Shown here: one piece after another, positions 10,101 through 20,799 of the stretch
Numbering within the stretch: position 1 is the stretch's first letter
Layout of the letters: each line of letters opens with the position of its first letter
Source: Myxococcales bacterium
GTDB lineage: Bacteria; Myxococcota_A; Polyangia; Haliangiales; Haliangiaceae
Direction: 5' to 3'
NCBI GenBank assembly: GCA_947483555.1
Contig: CANKMW010000067.1
Location: forward strand, 1-50,761
DNA length: 50,761 nucleotides
Program-made: the position numbers and the translations under genes
Notes under the pieces: generated by a model
Databases searched by the model: none
What the model saw: the letters and a program-made list of their open reading frames with translations, nothing else
What the model was told of the DNA's origin: nothing

Positions 10101-11599
10101 AGCACCGCGGCACGGGCGGCGCGGGCGCCGATCCGCCCCGCCGGATCGCCGGCCTCGGTGGCGGCATGCTCGGCCGCCGTCCACGCCGCGGCCGCGGCGT
10201 CGAGCTCGCCGGCGGCGGCCGCCACCCGCGCCTGCGCGGCCAGGCTGGTCGCGTCGGGCCGCAGGGCGACCGCGTTGGCCGCCGCGGTCGCCGCCGGGCC
10301 GGGTTCGCCCAGCACCTCGGCGCGGACGATCGCAGCCCGTGCCCAGTCGCGGGCGGCGCGCAACGGTTCGCTGGTCGCGCGGGCGCGGGTCTCGAGCACC
10401 CGCACCAGCTCGGGGAATCGCTGCTCGGCCGCGAGGTGCTCGGCCAGCGACTCGCCGGCCTCGTCGTGATCGGGCCAGTGCGCCAGCACCCGTTCGTAGA
10501 GCGCGGTAGCGGCCGACGGATCGAGGACCCGCATCAACCGGGCGGCGGCCAGCGCGGCCAGCGCGGCGGCACCGCCGTCCCGGGTCCGCGCGGCGACGTC
10601 GGAGACCGCGAGCAGGCGCGTCGCCGCCTCGGCGGTGTCGCCCTTGGCCAGGGCGATGCTCGCCAGCGCGGCGTGGGCAGCCGAGAACTCGGGCCAGCGC
10701 GCCAGCGCCTGCCGGGCGAGCTCGACACCATCGGCGAACCAGATCGGTCGCGCCGCGGCGATGGACAGGATGCGCTCGAGCAACGCCGGCTGATCCGGTC
10801 CGGCGGAGGCGAGCAAGGCGCGGTAGCCGCGCATGGCGTCGTCGAGCAACCCCTTGCGCATCAGGTCGTCGGCCGAGCGCATCGCCTCGTGGGCGCTGGC
10901 GAGCTGGCGCGCCGCGGCGGTGGTGGCGAGCTCGCCGCTGGCGCCGGGGGCGTAGCTGACCAGCACCGAGCCCTTCGCGACCCGTAGTCCGACGATGCCG
11001 ACGCCCTGGACGGCCGGCAGTCGCCAGCCCGCCGCCGGCAGCAGTCGCCACAAGATCGCGGTGATGGCGTCGAGCTCGACCTCGCACATGCCGATGGTGC
11101 GCATGCCCTCGGTGGTGGCGCCGGCGGTGAGCGCGAGCTCGACCATGCGGTGGGCGAGCAACGGGCCGGGGGTTGGCAGGTGACCGTGCACGCGCACGCT
11201 GGTGACGAGCAGGCGCAGCGCGGCACCGCGCGCCACGGCCACGACCTGGAACGAGACGTCGGCCGAGGCCAGACCATCGGCGACCCGGGCGTGGACGGAG
11301 ACGTCGCCATCGCCGATGCGGGCGCCGACCCCGGTGAAGCCTTCGGCGGCCAGCGCGGCGGCCCGCGATCCCAGGTGGCGATCGAGGGCGTGCTGGTCGA
11401 GCCGCACCGCCAGCGCGCCCAGTCGGGTCCGCCGCCGCTGGTAGCGCTCGGCCTCGGCCGCGCCGCCGGGGTCGCCGGCGCTGCCGGGGACCTCGAGCTC
11501 GAGATCAACGCGCACGCTCCCCATCGCCTCGAGATCCCCGAGAGCGAGCCGAACCCCGTCCCCCTCGGAACGGAGCGTGAACGGCAGCGCAGTGGTCAC
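4163..11599 (-). CDS. Giant TPR-repeat protein (2478 aa)
   Basis: A 2478-residue protein without signal peptide. Residues about 1-235 form a non-TPR domain beginning ALPFTLRSEGDGVRLALGDLEAMG. From about 240 to the end it is almost all tetratricopeptide-like helix pairs, with recurring signatures such as ALYERVLAHWPDHDEA, CLEAALERAPDHLPALDALE, RQHYEQALALDPAIPAAPRPLA (abridged) and RTAWERALAADPTYAPALDNLAEL. An 18-nt duplicated segment near residues 1694-1708 encodes SEPSTA copies in a low-complexity linker. Myxobacteria often carry very long proteins of this build; they are presumed scaffolds and I cannot assign a process. The GTG start at 11599 is 98 bp after the PpiD-like gene and separated from it by hexamer repeats. 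Alanine content is extreme, matching the local GC bias. Confidence 0.85.
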   Translation of the reverse strand: MTTALPFTLRSEGDGVRLALGDLEAMGSVRVDLELEVPGSAGDPGGAAEAERYQRRRTRLGALAVRLDQHALDRHLGSRAAALAAEGFTGVGARIGDGDVSVHARVADGLASADVSFQVVAVARGAALRLLVTSVRVHGHLPTPGPLLAHRMVELALTAGATTEGMRTIGMCEVELDAITAILWRLLPAAGWRLPAVQGVGIVGLRVAKGSVLVSYAPGASGELATTAAARQLASAHEAMRSADDLMRKGLLDDAMRGYRALLASAGPDQPALLERILSIAAARPIWFADGVELARQALARWPEFSAAHAALASIALAKGDTAEAATRLLAVSDVAARTRDGGAAALAALAAARLMRVLDPSAATALYERVLAHWPDHDEAGESLAEHLAAEQRFPELVRVLETRARATSEPLRAARDWARAAIVRAEVLGEPGPAATAAANAVALRPDATSLAAQARVAAAAGELDAAAAAWTAAEHAATEAGDPAGRIGARAARAAVLDRTSDAAAALTAWQDALALDTDAAPLLRGAAAAAASAGEQGTAIAHYTHFLSVAGDADGAVHLALGRALVARGDREPALTAYDHAAAAGGAVGADALAAIAELRTEHDRPAAAAAFDRAITMLLGGTGPAGFGQRPARAAELSLARAELLDGDARTAELRRAHALAASVAPAVARRAAVALLAVAHGSTETRQWLDAILATEPATEERAGLLLRRGELRLDAGDAEPGELTAAAADAELAAELAPSAELAREARRLRARVAERGGDTVAHAHALARLAEQAAPADAASDHADAAQVWLAADHSGAAGAGAEALRHAKAAVAALPADAPAALAVRVLSALGEAAWRQRAFGDVHHAYQALLGPGFGAVVATPIAQLRLAVALERNGDLARATELLTAAAPGLAGDAKGQAYRLLADVHEKVGDPLAAANALEACAIDDEIGASAAARADLFYRAGELFRRRVGHAEAAVRCLEAALERAPDHLPALDALELLERDLGDLDRVATILGRKVAASGRQPSRQKALLCRLAALQQQLVRADVARMTLLRALEIDREYRPALRSLAELARVRDDRAELADMLARLAAPGADDGDSGRDRVTAAIELASLVLGDEQLAAWRERALTLCDTLADGAGAGHAALADAAARLRAGVPAGPAASGAARAEAEVARAAGDLDRARALLEAAASGNDARVLRELADVCADQGDWDGCARWLEALAAALADSERPLFGHRRAEILLELADVYYDRVGDLMRARDAMRAAAIAHGPSARRDSTLRLLAAEAGSNDDHTEAAAALADIARERRTAADMMSLAVAWQRAGFDQHAITSLEEVQAAGRLSDEAAMLLFALYQERRRKVDLAQALERNALGVPPNEARARLTDALGLYRDALADGVASARIEAVLASLPPGEPVTQVAPAPSADRRRLARPTEIEKLAEAAAAGGDLKGAAELYADAIAARVRAGSDPDSLPAAIEKVRTAARTAGHADALVRALFAVAARSPAPLSVELYREAAVTARSDLDDDAVVTDALGRAQQLAPGDGELVMALADALEVVGDFTRLADVYERAARATTGIDRARWLLALALLCRDRLGDLRRARHHLDAAHTAAPDLAAVWLPLADARIADDDVAGARDLYERAADSVTLDAGARAWASDRFEALGRDPDVVAGEVRDPGTAPLSAPLTTAAKKNTLRGMTAIVDDAASEPSTASEPSTASGPGAAEPVSRPIADPDSVTRRTIVARTSYVEPTEHDRELRLGAELAQAGQIEAAIGRYEAATSLAPAGDLRALTALELLYAHEGDGEAVSDAIGRQITATSEPRLRARLWRRRAQLYRDVLHREAETYRCLKEAYGCDPDDTNIAYELRAVAMARGEWGLTADLLVREIAGAPTPRDQGALNLELAMVYDEKLLDPDHARQHYEQALALDPAIPAAPRPLARIYELAGRYRDAALLLEQAAKLAGAGDRASLFARAATDAARAGDRQRAVALAGDAATAADATGNREAAARARAEAVRLAAEPERDEALAREAAAREADFGRAVAASDGAAMETAAKNLLVVSPTHTPAFRLLLDRAAAHSDWITAVDLYATRAAAEPDPTEQASLWFELGRLHAERRADLRAARTAWERALAADPTYAPALDNLAELTYAAGDLAAAAELYGRLPLNASRLPGEVLMLRRAELAEALGDDRRALTLAQGAARLNPSRRDLYATCARLASKLGDLEAAIRASRSALELVVPGDVATTTIARSELAELCRKAGDTIGAVYYFELVVSEEPHHARSLEALADLYGERGNWGGAARAVRTLAGLAAAPEARAALLIRLGELLLSQLGDLAGADDAFLKASDLDPTHLPTLRRLIDVYWRAGDPGALLDVAQELARTGRLLEPATARPTLARVAITAGTSAAMHLADSAVQQLGFEAAPRLAAALAELVGRSGDPTLEEAAAAVLELARRGHGPGGAEIIAAARALPGRAGLDVARALEAADE
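6473..6517. repeat. 18-bp tandem repeat in TPR gene
   Basis: Two and a half copies of GCTCGCGGTGCTCGGCTC. On the coding (minus) strand they encode repeated SEPSTA units in a linker between TPR blocks; the period is a multiple of three, so copy-number change keeps the frame. Confidence 0.8.
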
Positions 11600-11621
11600 C
11601 GCCCGGCCACGTTACCACGGA

Positions 11622-11697
<76 letters not shown>

Positions 11698-11700
<3 letters not shown>

Positions 11701-13614
11701 GCGGACGTTGAAGGACATGCAGGGCGTGTACTGGATCGGCAGCTTGTTGCCCTGCTCGTCGTAGCCCTGGACCGCGGCCCACAGCGGTGTGATTTGCTTC
11801 TTCTGTGCCATCGTGATGCAGCGCTCGTGCAACCAGTCGACGAGGTAGCGGCCGCCGCGCTCGCGGGCGAGGGTGGCGACGTGCTGCTCGAGCTCTTTCT
11901 CGAACGTGGTGACATCGGCGAGCGACTTGGCGGTCACCTGCACGACCACGTACAGCGGCGGCGAGACCACGCTCGGCTTCACCTCGTAGACCCGGGGCCC
12001 GAGGGCGCCGGTCGTGAGCTCGTCGAACAGGGCCCGCGCCAGCTCGGGCGACTCGCCGAGCGGCGTGCGGTTGGCGGTCCGGGACACCGGACCGAAGGTC
12101 TCGATCGCCGGTGCGTCGAGGGGGCCAAGCAGGGGCAGGACCTCGGCGGACGGCACCAGCGCCGGGGCCGGAACCGGGGCCGGAACCGGGGCCGGAACCG
12201 GAACCGCGGCTGGAACCGCGGCCGGAACCGCCGCCGAGCCCGAGCCCGTCGCCGGAGCCGAGCCCGTCCCCGGAATCGTGGCCGAGCCCGTCGCCGGTTG
12301 CTCCTGCATCCATTCGACCGGGACGTCGACGAAGTTGCGATCGATCGCGCCCGTCTTCTCGGCCGGGAACAGCGCCTTCAGATCCTTGTCGCCAGCCTTG
12401 GCCGCCGCCAGCGCCGTCAGGGCCGCGCGCTTGGCGCCTTCCTTGCCCCACGCCTCGCGGGCCAGGGGCTCGGCCAGCTCGCGCTTGACCTGGTCGAAGG
12501 TGAGATCACCCTCCCGGCGATCGTCGACGGTGACGATGTAGAACGCGTCCTCGGTCTCGATCACGTCCGAGACCTTGCCCCGCTCGAGCTTCTTGACCGC
12601 CTCGTTGAGCGCGGGCTCGTTCAAGCTGGGGCCGGCGTCGTCGTGCCAGCCCATGTCGCCGGCCAGCGCGGCGCGCTGCGGGTCGCGGTCGTTGGCCTTC
12701 GCCGCCGCCGCGAAGGTGGTGCGGCCGGCGGCGATCGCGGCGCGGATGGCCTCGAGCTTGGTGTGGTTGGGATCCGCCTTCGGGGCCGCGGGCGCGGGCG
12801 CGCCGGGGGCGGGCGCCGGAGCCTCCGGCGGCTCGGCGGCCTTGGCCAGCGAGACCCGCCGCACGTGGACCTGCTTCTTGGCCTTCCACGCGTCGGCGGC
12901 GTAGGTCGCCTTGACCTCGGCTTCGTGCGCCGCCGACCACCGATCCAGATCGGCCTCGGCGACCAGCAGATTGTCGCCGAAGCGACGGGGATCGAAGCGG
13001 ACGGCGTCGAAGCTCACGGTCGTGTTCTTGGCGATGTAGGTGCCCAGCGCCTCCTCACGGCTGGCCGGCACCGACCCCATCAGGATGGTGGCCATGGTCG
13101 AGGCCAGGATCTCGCGGTTCTGCTGCTTCTTGTAGGCGCCCACCGACAGGCCGCGGTTCTGCACCCAGCGCTTGAACTGGGCGTAGTCGAAGACCTGATC
13201 CTCGTTGTAGAAGGCGCGCCGAAAGTCGAGGACGGTGTCGCCCTCCTGCAGCAGCGCGCCCTGGAAATGAAGCTTGCCGTCGGCGATGACGTGATCGACG
13301 TAGCCGTCGGGCACCCGCAAGCCGCGCCGTTCGGCCTCCTGGGCCAGCAATTCGCGCATGATCAACGACTCGAACGCGATCGCGGCGCGCTCGGCGTCCT
13401 GTTCGCCGGGCACCAGGTTCATCGTGAAGCGGAAGCCGACATCGTCGACGGTGCTGCTGCCGACGGTCAGGAACGTCCGCTTCTCGGCACCGCTACAACC
13501 CCCGCTGCTGCCGGGCGATTGCGGTCCGAAGTTGACCACGAAGACGGCGATCAGGATGCCGAAGATGAGCCAGATGAAGAGCGACGCGCCTTGCTTGCGC
13601 ATGTTCTCGAGCAT
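11698..13614 (-). CDS. SurA/PpiD-like membrane-anchored periplasmic foldase
   Basis: A 638-residue protein with an N-terminal membrane anchor (MLENMRKQGASLFIWLIFGI, about residues 11-29 hydrophobic), matching PpiD rather than a cleaved SurA signal. Residues about 40-190 resemble the SurA N-terminal chaperone domain (LIMRELLAQEAERRGLRV, then SVGAYKKQQNREILAS). Residues about 225-365 are a parvulin-type (PpiC) peptidyl-prolyl isomerase domain (DMGWHDDAGP, ERGKVSDVIETEDAFYIVTV). Residues 455-500 are a variable PV/PA/GS-rich linker built from hexamer repeats, followed by a second SurA-like segment. It should help fold outer-membrane and secreted proteins. The ATG at 13614 is chosen over an upstream in-frame start because it directly precedes the anchor and follows a strong promoter. 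Confidence 0.85.
12161..12300. repeat. Hexamer repeat inside PpiD-like gene
   Basis: Runs of GGAACC/GGGGCC/GAGCCC-type hexamers, coding for alternating Val-Pro, Ala-Pro and Gly-Ser dipeptides. The 6-nt period keeps the frame, so the linker length can vary without inactivation. Confidence 0.8.
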
Positions 13615-13666
13615 TGGGATGCACTCTCGATCGGCCGCGGTCAGTCCGCGGCGGGAAGGGGCGCAC

Positions 13667-13695
13667 TCTATAACGTCCGCTTCCGCCGACCGCAA
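13667..13695 (-). promoter_or_regulatory. sigma-70 promoter, PpiD-like gene
   Basis: TTGCGG (13690-13695) and TATAGA (13667-13672) on the minus strand, 17 nt apart. It gives a leader of roughly 45 nt before the ATG at 13614. It lies back to back with the mreB promoter. Confidence 0.65.
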
Positions 13696-13700
13696 GGCGC

Positions 13701-13730
13701 TTGCATCCGCCGTTCCACGCGTGCTACTTC
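13701..13730 (+). promoter_or_regulatory. Probable mreB promoter
   Basis: TTGCAT (13701-13706) with an extended -10 of the form TGC-TACTTC (13722-13730) at 18-nt spacing. It would leave a leader of about 165 nt in front of mreB. Confidence 0.5.
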
Positions 13731-13865
13731 CAGCCCAGTCCGCGGCGCCCTCGCCGGCTCATCTGCTTGGAATTCCGGCGGGAATCCATTCGTTGTCCTG
13801 ACGAACGCCCGTCCGCACTCCCGAACGCCTCCATGCCCGCGAACCCCACGTCCCCAGCTCCACGC

Positions 13866-13881
13866 CGCCGTCGAAACGGCG
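13866..13881 (+). promoter_or_regulatory. Hairpin in mreB leader
   Basis: CGCCGT and ACGGCG form a 6-bp stem closed by a CGAA loop. It ends 22 nt before the mreB GTG, just upstream of a GAGGG Shine-Dalgarno (13890-13894, 9 nt from the start). It may influence ribosome access. Nothing else that I recognise lies in 13731-13903. Confidence 0.4.
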
Positions 13882-13903
13882 CCTGCCACGAGGGCATGTA
13901 GCC

Positions 13904-14938
<1,035 letters not shown>

Positions 14939-14948
14939 AGCCGGCGCC

Positions 14949-15866
14949 GTGGCGATGACGCTGCGCCGGCGGCTGGTCGACTGGGGCCTGGCCGGGCTGT
15001 TCCTGGTCCTGCCGGCGCTGGTGCTGCGCGCCAGCCTGCGCAGCCCGGGCGACGTCACCGCCGTCGATCAGGCGGTGCTGCGCATCAGCGCGCCGCTGCA
15101 GGCCGGCGTGTCGTGGCTGGTCGAGCGCCTGGGCAGCGTGTGGGGTGGCTACGTGGCGCTGGTCGACGTCGAGGACGAGAATCGCGAGCTGCGCGCCGAG
15201 AACGAGCGCCTGCGCCGCGACCTGGCGACGATGGCGCGCAAGGCCTTCGACGTCGAGGCGCTCGAGGACGTCGCGATGCTCAAGCGGGCGACGCCGGCCG
15301 ACACCATCGGTGCCCGGGTGATCGCGACCTCGCTGTCGCCGGCGTTCCGCGTGGTGCGGCTGCGCATCGATCGCGGCGCCGGCGAGGTCGACCCCGGCAT
15401 GCCGGTGATCACGGCCCAGGGGCTCGCCGGCCGCGTCCAGCAGGTGTACGGCGGCCACGCCGACGTGTTGCTGACGACCGACCCGCGGTCGTCGGTCGAG
15501 GTGGTGGTCAAGCGCACCGGCGGGGTCGGCATCCTCACCGGCACCGGCGCGGCCGATCGCTACGCCTGCCGCATCGAGTGGCTGGAGCGGTCCTCGGATC
15601 CGAGCGCCGACGTGACCGTGAAGCAGGGCGACGAGCTCTACACCTCCGGGCTGGGCGGCGCGTTTCCGGCCGGGCTCAAGGTCGGCACGGTGCGCTCGGT
15701 GTCGACCAAGGACTACGGCATGTTTCAAGAGGTCGAGGTCGCGCCAGCGGTTTCGTTCTCGCGCATGCGCGCGGTGCTGGTGCTGCTGGCGCCGCCGCCG
15801 CCACCGGATCCCGGCGCCAAGCGCAAGGACCGCTCGAAACCGGCGTTCGACGTCCGCCCCTACTGA
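14949..15866 (+). CDS. mreC: Cell-shape protein MreC
   Basis: A 305-residue bitopic protein: short cytoplasmic start, membrane segment at about 11-27, a periplasmic coiled coil at about 72-100 (DENRELRAENERLRRDLATM), then the two beta-barrel domains of MreC (VIATSLSPAFRVVRLRIDRG, GMPVITAQGLAGRVQQV, then LLTTDPRSSVEVVV). It links MreB to PBP2 and RodA. The GTG start lies 10 bp after mreB with no Shine-Dalgarno, suggesting translational coupling. The C-terminus has a run of prolines and a basic tail (about 280-305). It is followed by microsatellite DNA. Confidence 0.95.
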   Translation: MAMTLRRRLVDWGLAGLFLVLPALVLRASLRSPGDVTAVDQAVLRISAPLQAGVSWLVERLGSVWGGYVALVDVEDENRELRAENERLRRDLATMARKAFDVEALEDVAMLKRATPADTIGARVIATSLSPAFRVVRLRIDRGAGEVDPGMPVITAQGLAGRVQQVYGGHADVLLTTDPRSSVEVVVKRTGGVGILTGTGAADRYACRIEWLERSSDPSADVTVKQGDELYTSGLGGAFPAGLKVGTVRSVSTKDYGMFQEVEVAPAVSFSRMRAVLVLLAPPPPPDPGAKRKDRSKPAFDVRPY

Positions 15867-15870
15867 CGCC

Positions 15871-15947
15871 CATCGGCCATCGGCCATCGGCCATCGGCCA
15901 TCGGCCATCGGCCATCGGCCATCGGCCATCGGCCATCGGCCATCGGA
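15871..15947. repeat. CATCGGC heptamer array
   Basis: Ten perfect CATCGGC units plus one CATCGGA, beginning 4 bp after the mreC stop. The 7-nt period is not a multiple of three, unlike the hexamer tracts elsewhere in the window. Read on the minus strand it gives an open but meaningless MADGRWP repeat. Confidence 0.97.
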
Positions 15948-16190
<243 letters not shown>

Positions 16191-16238
16191 CAGATCCTCG
16201 TCGCACCGCCGGTGGTGCCGTGGTAGGACCGGCGCGAC

Positions 16239-16775
16239 ATGCGCACCGCCGCGCTCGTGCTCATCGGCTACGCCGTCATGCTCGTGCTGGGCGTGGTGTG
16301 GTCGTTGCTGCCGCTCGGGCCGCTGCGCGAGGCGCCCCCCGATGTCGCCGCGCTGACCGCCGGGTATCTCGGCCTGACCGCCCGGCGCGGGGTCGCCGGT
16401 GCGGTCGCCGGTGCGGTGGTCGCCGGCTACCTCGCCGATCTGCTCGCCGGCACGCCGCCCGGGCTGCTGGCGCTGGTCGCCGGCCTGACCTGCGTGCTGG
16501 GCCATCTGGTGCAGCGCCGGATCCTGGTGCGCGGCTGGGCGGTGGTCGGGTTCGCGGCCGCGCTTGGCGCCACCGCGGCGCTGCTCGCGCTCATGGTGCG
16601 CGTGGTCGGTGGCCAGCCGATCGGCGGCCTGCGCGAACCGGCGATGCTGGTGATGCTGGCGGCGACCACCGGGCTGTTCGGACCGCTGCTGTTGCGGTTG
16701 TATCGTCGCGTCGACGCCGGGTTCGCGCGCACCCAGCGCGAGCGCGACCACGCGCTCGAAGGCCTGGTGTCGTGA
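16239..16775 (+). CDS. mreD: Cell-shape membrane protein MreD
   Basis: A 178-residue protein, nearly all hydrophobic, with about five membrane segments (MRTAALVLIGYAVMLVLGVV at the start). The GYLADLLAGTPPGLLALVAG segment fits the MreD pattern. MreD is poorly conserved in sequence, so position between mreC and mrdA is an important part of the call. The stop overlaps the GTG of mrdA (GTGA). The ATG at 16239 lies behind the repeat array, so transcription from the mreB promoter has to cross the microsatellite to reach it, and a TAG at 16224-16226 ends any read-through from mreC. Confidence 0.85.
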   Translation: MRTAALVLIGYAVMLVLGVVWSLLPLGPLREAPPDVAALTAGYLGLTARRGVAGAVAGAVVAGYLADLLAGTPPGLLALVAGLTCVLGHLVQRRILVRGWAVVGFAAALGATAALLALMVRVVGGQPIGGLREPAMLVMLAATTGLFGPLLLRLYRRVDAGFARTQRERDHALEGLVS

Positions 16776-18612
16776 CCCCGGCATCGCCCGAGATCGCCCG
16801 TCGCATGCGCTGGGTCATGCTGGTCCTCCTGCTGGTGTTCGGTGGCCTGGTCGTGCGGCTGTGGCAGCTGCAGGTGCTGCGCGGCGATCGCTACTACCAC
16901 CAGACCGTCGAGAACGTGGTCCACGAGCGCTACCTGCCGTCGATCCGCGGCCGCATCCTCGATCGCAGCGGCGTCCCGCTCGCCGACAACCGGCCGGCGT
17001 TCAACATCTACGCCACGCCGCGCACGTTCACGCCCGCGGTCGCCGCCGAGCTGCGTCGCTTGCTCGGCCTGTCCGACGAGGAGATGGACAAGGTCGCGGC
17101 CCGGGTCGAGACCGGGCGCAAGCGCGCGACCCGCCATCCCGTGCTGGTGCTCGAGGATCAGCCCCGCGAGCGCGCCGCGCGCATCGAGCAGGAGCGCTTT
17201 CGGCTGCCGGATCTCGAGGTCCGCCACGAGCCCTATCGCTACTACCCGCAAGGCGCCCTGGCCGCGCACGTGCTGGGCTACATGAGCCAGATGACTGCCG
17301 ACGAGGTCGAGCGGCTGGAGGGTGGCGCCTACGAGCCCGACGAGCTGGTCGGACGCTACGGACTCGAGTCGATGTGGGAGAACTACCTGCGCGGCAAGAT
17401 GGGCACCGAACGCTTCGCGGTCGACGCCCGCGGCCAGCGCCTCGACGAGGCGACCGCCGCCGGCCTGATCCAGGGCGATCGGATCATCGAGCCGGTCGCC
17501 GGCTACAGCCTGGTGCTCACCATCGACGCCGGGCTGCAGAAGCTGGCCGAGAAGGCGGTGGCGCCGTTCCCGGCCGCCGCGGTCGCGGTGATCGAGGTCA
17601 AGAGCGGGCGGGTCCTGGCGCTGGTGTCGAAGCCGTCGTTCGATCCCAACGTGATGACCGGTCACCTGACCCGCGCCGAAGCCAAGTTCCTCAACGACGA
17701 TCCGCGCAAGCCGTTCATCGACAAGACGCTGCGCGCCCAGTACCCGCCGGGCTCGACGTTCAAGTTCATCACCACCATCGCCGCGCTCGAGGACGGCCTG
17801 GCCCAGGAAGAAGAGCTGGTGACCTGTCCCGGCAGTTACGAGCGCTCGGGCACCACGTTCGACTGCACGGCATCGCACGGCAAGCTCGATCTGCTCGCCG
17901 CCATCCAGCACTCGTGCAACATCTACTTCTGGACCCTGGCCGAGCGGATCGGCATCGACCGCATGGCCGAGGTCGCCAACGAGTACGGGTTCGGGTCGCG
18001 CACCGGCGTCGGTCTCAACGGCGACAATCCCGGTCGCATCCCGACCCGGGCCTGGTACGAGCAGCACACCCGCTTCAAGATCGGCTACACCATCAACAGC
18101 GCGACCGGGCAGGGCGACGTCGAGGTCACGGTCATGCAGCTCGCGATGGCCTACGCCGCGCTCGCCAACGGCGGCACGCTGTTCGTGCCGCAGGTGGTCG
18201 ATCGCGTGGTGCGCGCCGATGGCGGCACCGTCATCCCGTACGATCCGCAGGTCAAGCAGCGGGTGACCACGCCGCCCGAGGTCGTCGACCTGTGGCGGCG
18301 CGGCATGTGGAAGGCGGTCAACGAGGTCGGCGGCACCGGCTACGGCCACGCCACCAGCGCGGTGGTCACGATCGCCGGCAAGACCGGCACCGCGCAGGTG
18401 AAGGCCAAGCGCAGCAAGAAGGACGAAGCCCAGATCCGGGGCTGGCATCCAAGCGCCGACCACGCCTGGTTTGCCGGCTGGGCGCCGGCCGAGGATCCGA
18501 CCATCGCGATCGTGGTGCTGATCGAGCACGGCGGCTCGGGCGGCAAGGTCGCCGGTCCGGTGGCCAAGGCCATCCTCGAGGGCTGGTGGACCAAGGTGAG
18601 GGCACCGGCGCC

Positions 18613-18616
<4 letters not shown>
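16772..18616 (+). CDS. mrdA: Penicillin-binding protein 2 (elongasome transpeptidase)
   Basis: A 614-residue class B PBP that cross-links peptidoglycan during elongation. A membrane anchor (about 13-30) is followed by the dimerisation/pedestal region with SIRGRILDRSGVPLADNRPA. The transpeptidase motifs are all present: S328-T-F-K331 (catalytic serine), S381-C-N383, and K537-T-G539. The SCN form of the second motif is seen in other PBP2 proteins. The GTG start overlaps the mreD stop (GTGA) and the gene ends in an ATGA overlap with rodA, so the three are translationally coupled. Length is normal. Confidence 0.96.
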
Positions 18617-19758
<1,142 letters not shown>

Positions 19759-19761
19759 CCG

Positions 19762-19801
19762 CGGGCCGATGGCCCGGCTGCTGCGCGGTCGCGGGACGAC
19801 C
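19762..19801. terminator. Twin hairpins between convergent genes
   Basis: CGGGCC-GAT-GGCCCG (19762-19776) and GGTCG-CGGGA-CGACC (19787-19801) form two stable hairpins in the 60-bp gap between rodA and the converging lipoprotein gene. There is no T-run, so this would be an atypical bidirectional terminator. Confidence 0.4.
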
Positions 19802-19818
19802 CCGGACGTCGCCGGGCG

Positions 19819-20739
19819 TCACTCCCAGGGGTCGACCGCGGGGGGCGTGCAGCCCATCGCGGTCATGGCGTCGCGCATCGCCTGAGCACCCTGGCGGCAG
19901 GAATCGTCGACGCTGCGCCGTTGATCACCGTCGACCTGCGACCAGGTGGTCTCCATCGCGGCCATGCCCTGCTTGATCGCGGCGCGGGCCTCCGCCGGCA
20001 GCTTCTCGCAGGCGGCGTAGCTCGCGAGCACGCCGAGGTAGGCCTTGCACTCCGACGGCATGCCGGCGGTCGAGCGCGACGACCCGGTGCGGGCGCCGTC
20101 GATCAGCGCCTCCATCTGCTGGTCGAGGGCGCGCCGATCGTCGTCGTCGAGCTGATCGATGCAGCCGGAAGCGGCGTCGACGGCGGTCGCCTCGATCATG
20201 CAGGTCTTGGCCGCCATCGACCACCGGCCGGCGACGCACAGCGCGGTGATCGTGGTGGGCACGCGGTCGATCACGGGCAGCAGCGCGGCCATCTCGTCGT
20301 CCCCGGCCGCTCCGGCGCGCACCAGCTCGGCGGCGCGCGCGCCGACCTTCGCGCAGCCCTCGGGATCGGCGCTCAGCTCGGGCAGCAGTGGGAACGGGCA
20401 CGCCGCCAGCTCGTTCTCGGTGCCGGCCTCGAGCAGGCAGCGACCCTCGGGGCGACTCAGCTGCGCGCGCTCGCATTGCACCGCCAGGCCGGCGACCACC
20501 GGCTCGCGCTCCTCGCGGCTGGCGTAGTTGCCCAGCTTCGCCGCCGCCAGCCGCTCGCCGACCGCGCGGCAGTCGGCGGGCGGCGGTCGCACGCAGCGAT
20601 CGGACCAGCACTCCAGGCGGGGATCGCAGCGGTCGTCCTTCTTGCAGATCGCGCGTTCCTCACCGGGGCGTGGCACGACGTCCGACACGCAGGCGAGCGC
20701 ACCGAGCCACGGGAGGATCACGATCGTCAGGCGCCGCAC
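19819..20739 (-). CDS. Cys-containing lipoprotein, function unknown
   Basis: A 306-residue protein with a short signal ending in a lipobox (LGALAC, residues 12-17). Residues 32-50 hold a small disulfide motif C-x5-C-x5-C-x4-C (ICKKDDRC, LECWSDRC), a type common in myxobacterial secreted proteins. The rest is helical with scattered cysteines (CRAVGERLAAAKLGNYASREE, CERAQL, CLLEAG, CPFPLLPEL) that could pair in the periplasm or at the surface. I do not recognise a family. A GTG at 20739 is the start, 7 nt behind a TACCAT box and without Shine-Dalgarno. It is convergent with rodA. Confidence 0.7.
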   Translation of the reverse strand: MRRLTIVILPWLGALACVSDVVPRPGEERAICKKDDRCDPRLECWSDRCVRPPPADCRAVGERLAAAKLGNYASREEREPVVAGLAVQCERAQLSRPEGRCLLEAGTENELAACPFPLLPELSADPEGCAKVGARAAELVRAGAAGDDEMAALLPVIDRVPTTITALCVAGRWSMAAKTCMIEATAVDAASGCIDQLDDDDRRALDQQMEALIDGARTGSSRSTAGMPSECKAYLGVLASYAACEKLPAEARAAIKQGMAAMETTWSQVDGDQRRSVDDSCRQGAQAMRDAMTAMGCTPPAVDPWE

Positions 20740-20746
20740 GGGGTCG

Positions 20747-20752
20747 ATGGTA
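20747..20752 (-). promoter_or_regulatory. -10 box, lipoprotein gene at 19819
   Basis: TACCAT on the minus strand ends 7 nt before the GTG at 20739. No convincing -35. The geometry is leaderless. Confidence 0.4.
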
Positions 20753-20799
20753 ACAAGAAGACCCCGGCGGCGCGCGCCGCCTTGGTAACCCGATCCGGG

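Noticed and set aside
11599..11618. TAACGT 9 nt before the TPR gene as another leaderless promoter
   Set aside because: It lies in the open frame trailing the PpiD-like gene, has no -35 in the hexamer tract, and the spacing is longer; not counted.
15866..15947. MADGRWP repeat peptide on the minus strand
   Set aside because: It is simply the heptamer array read in three phases; all six frames are open there and the frame runs antisense to mreC.
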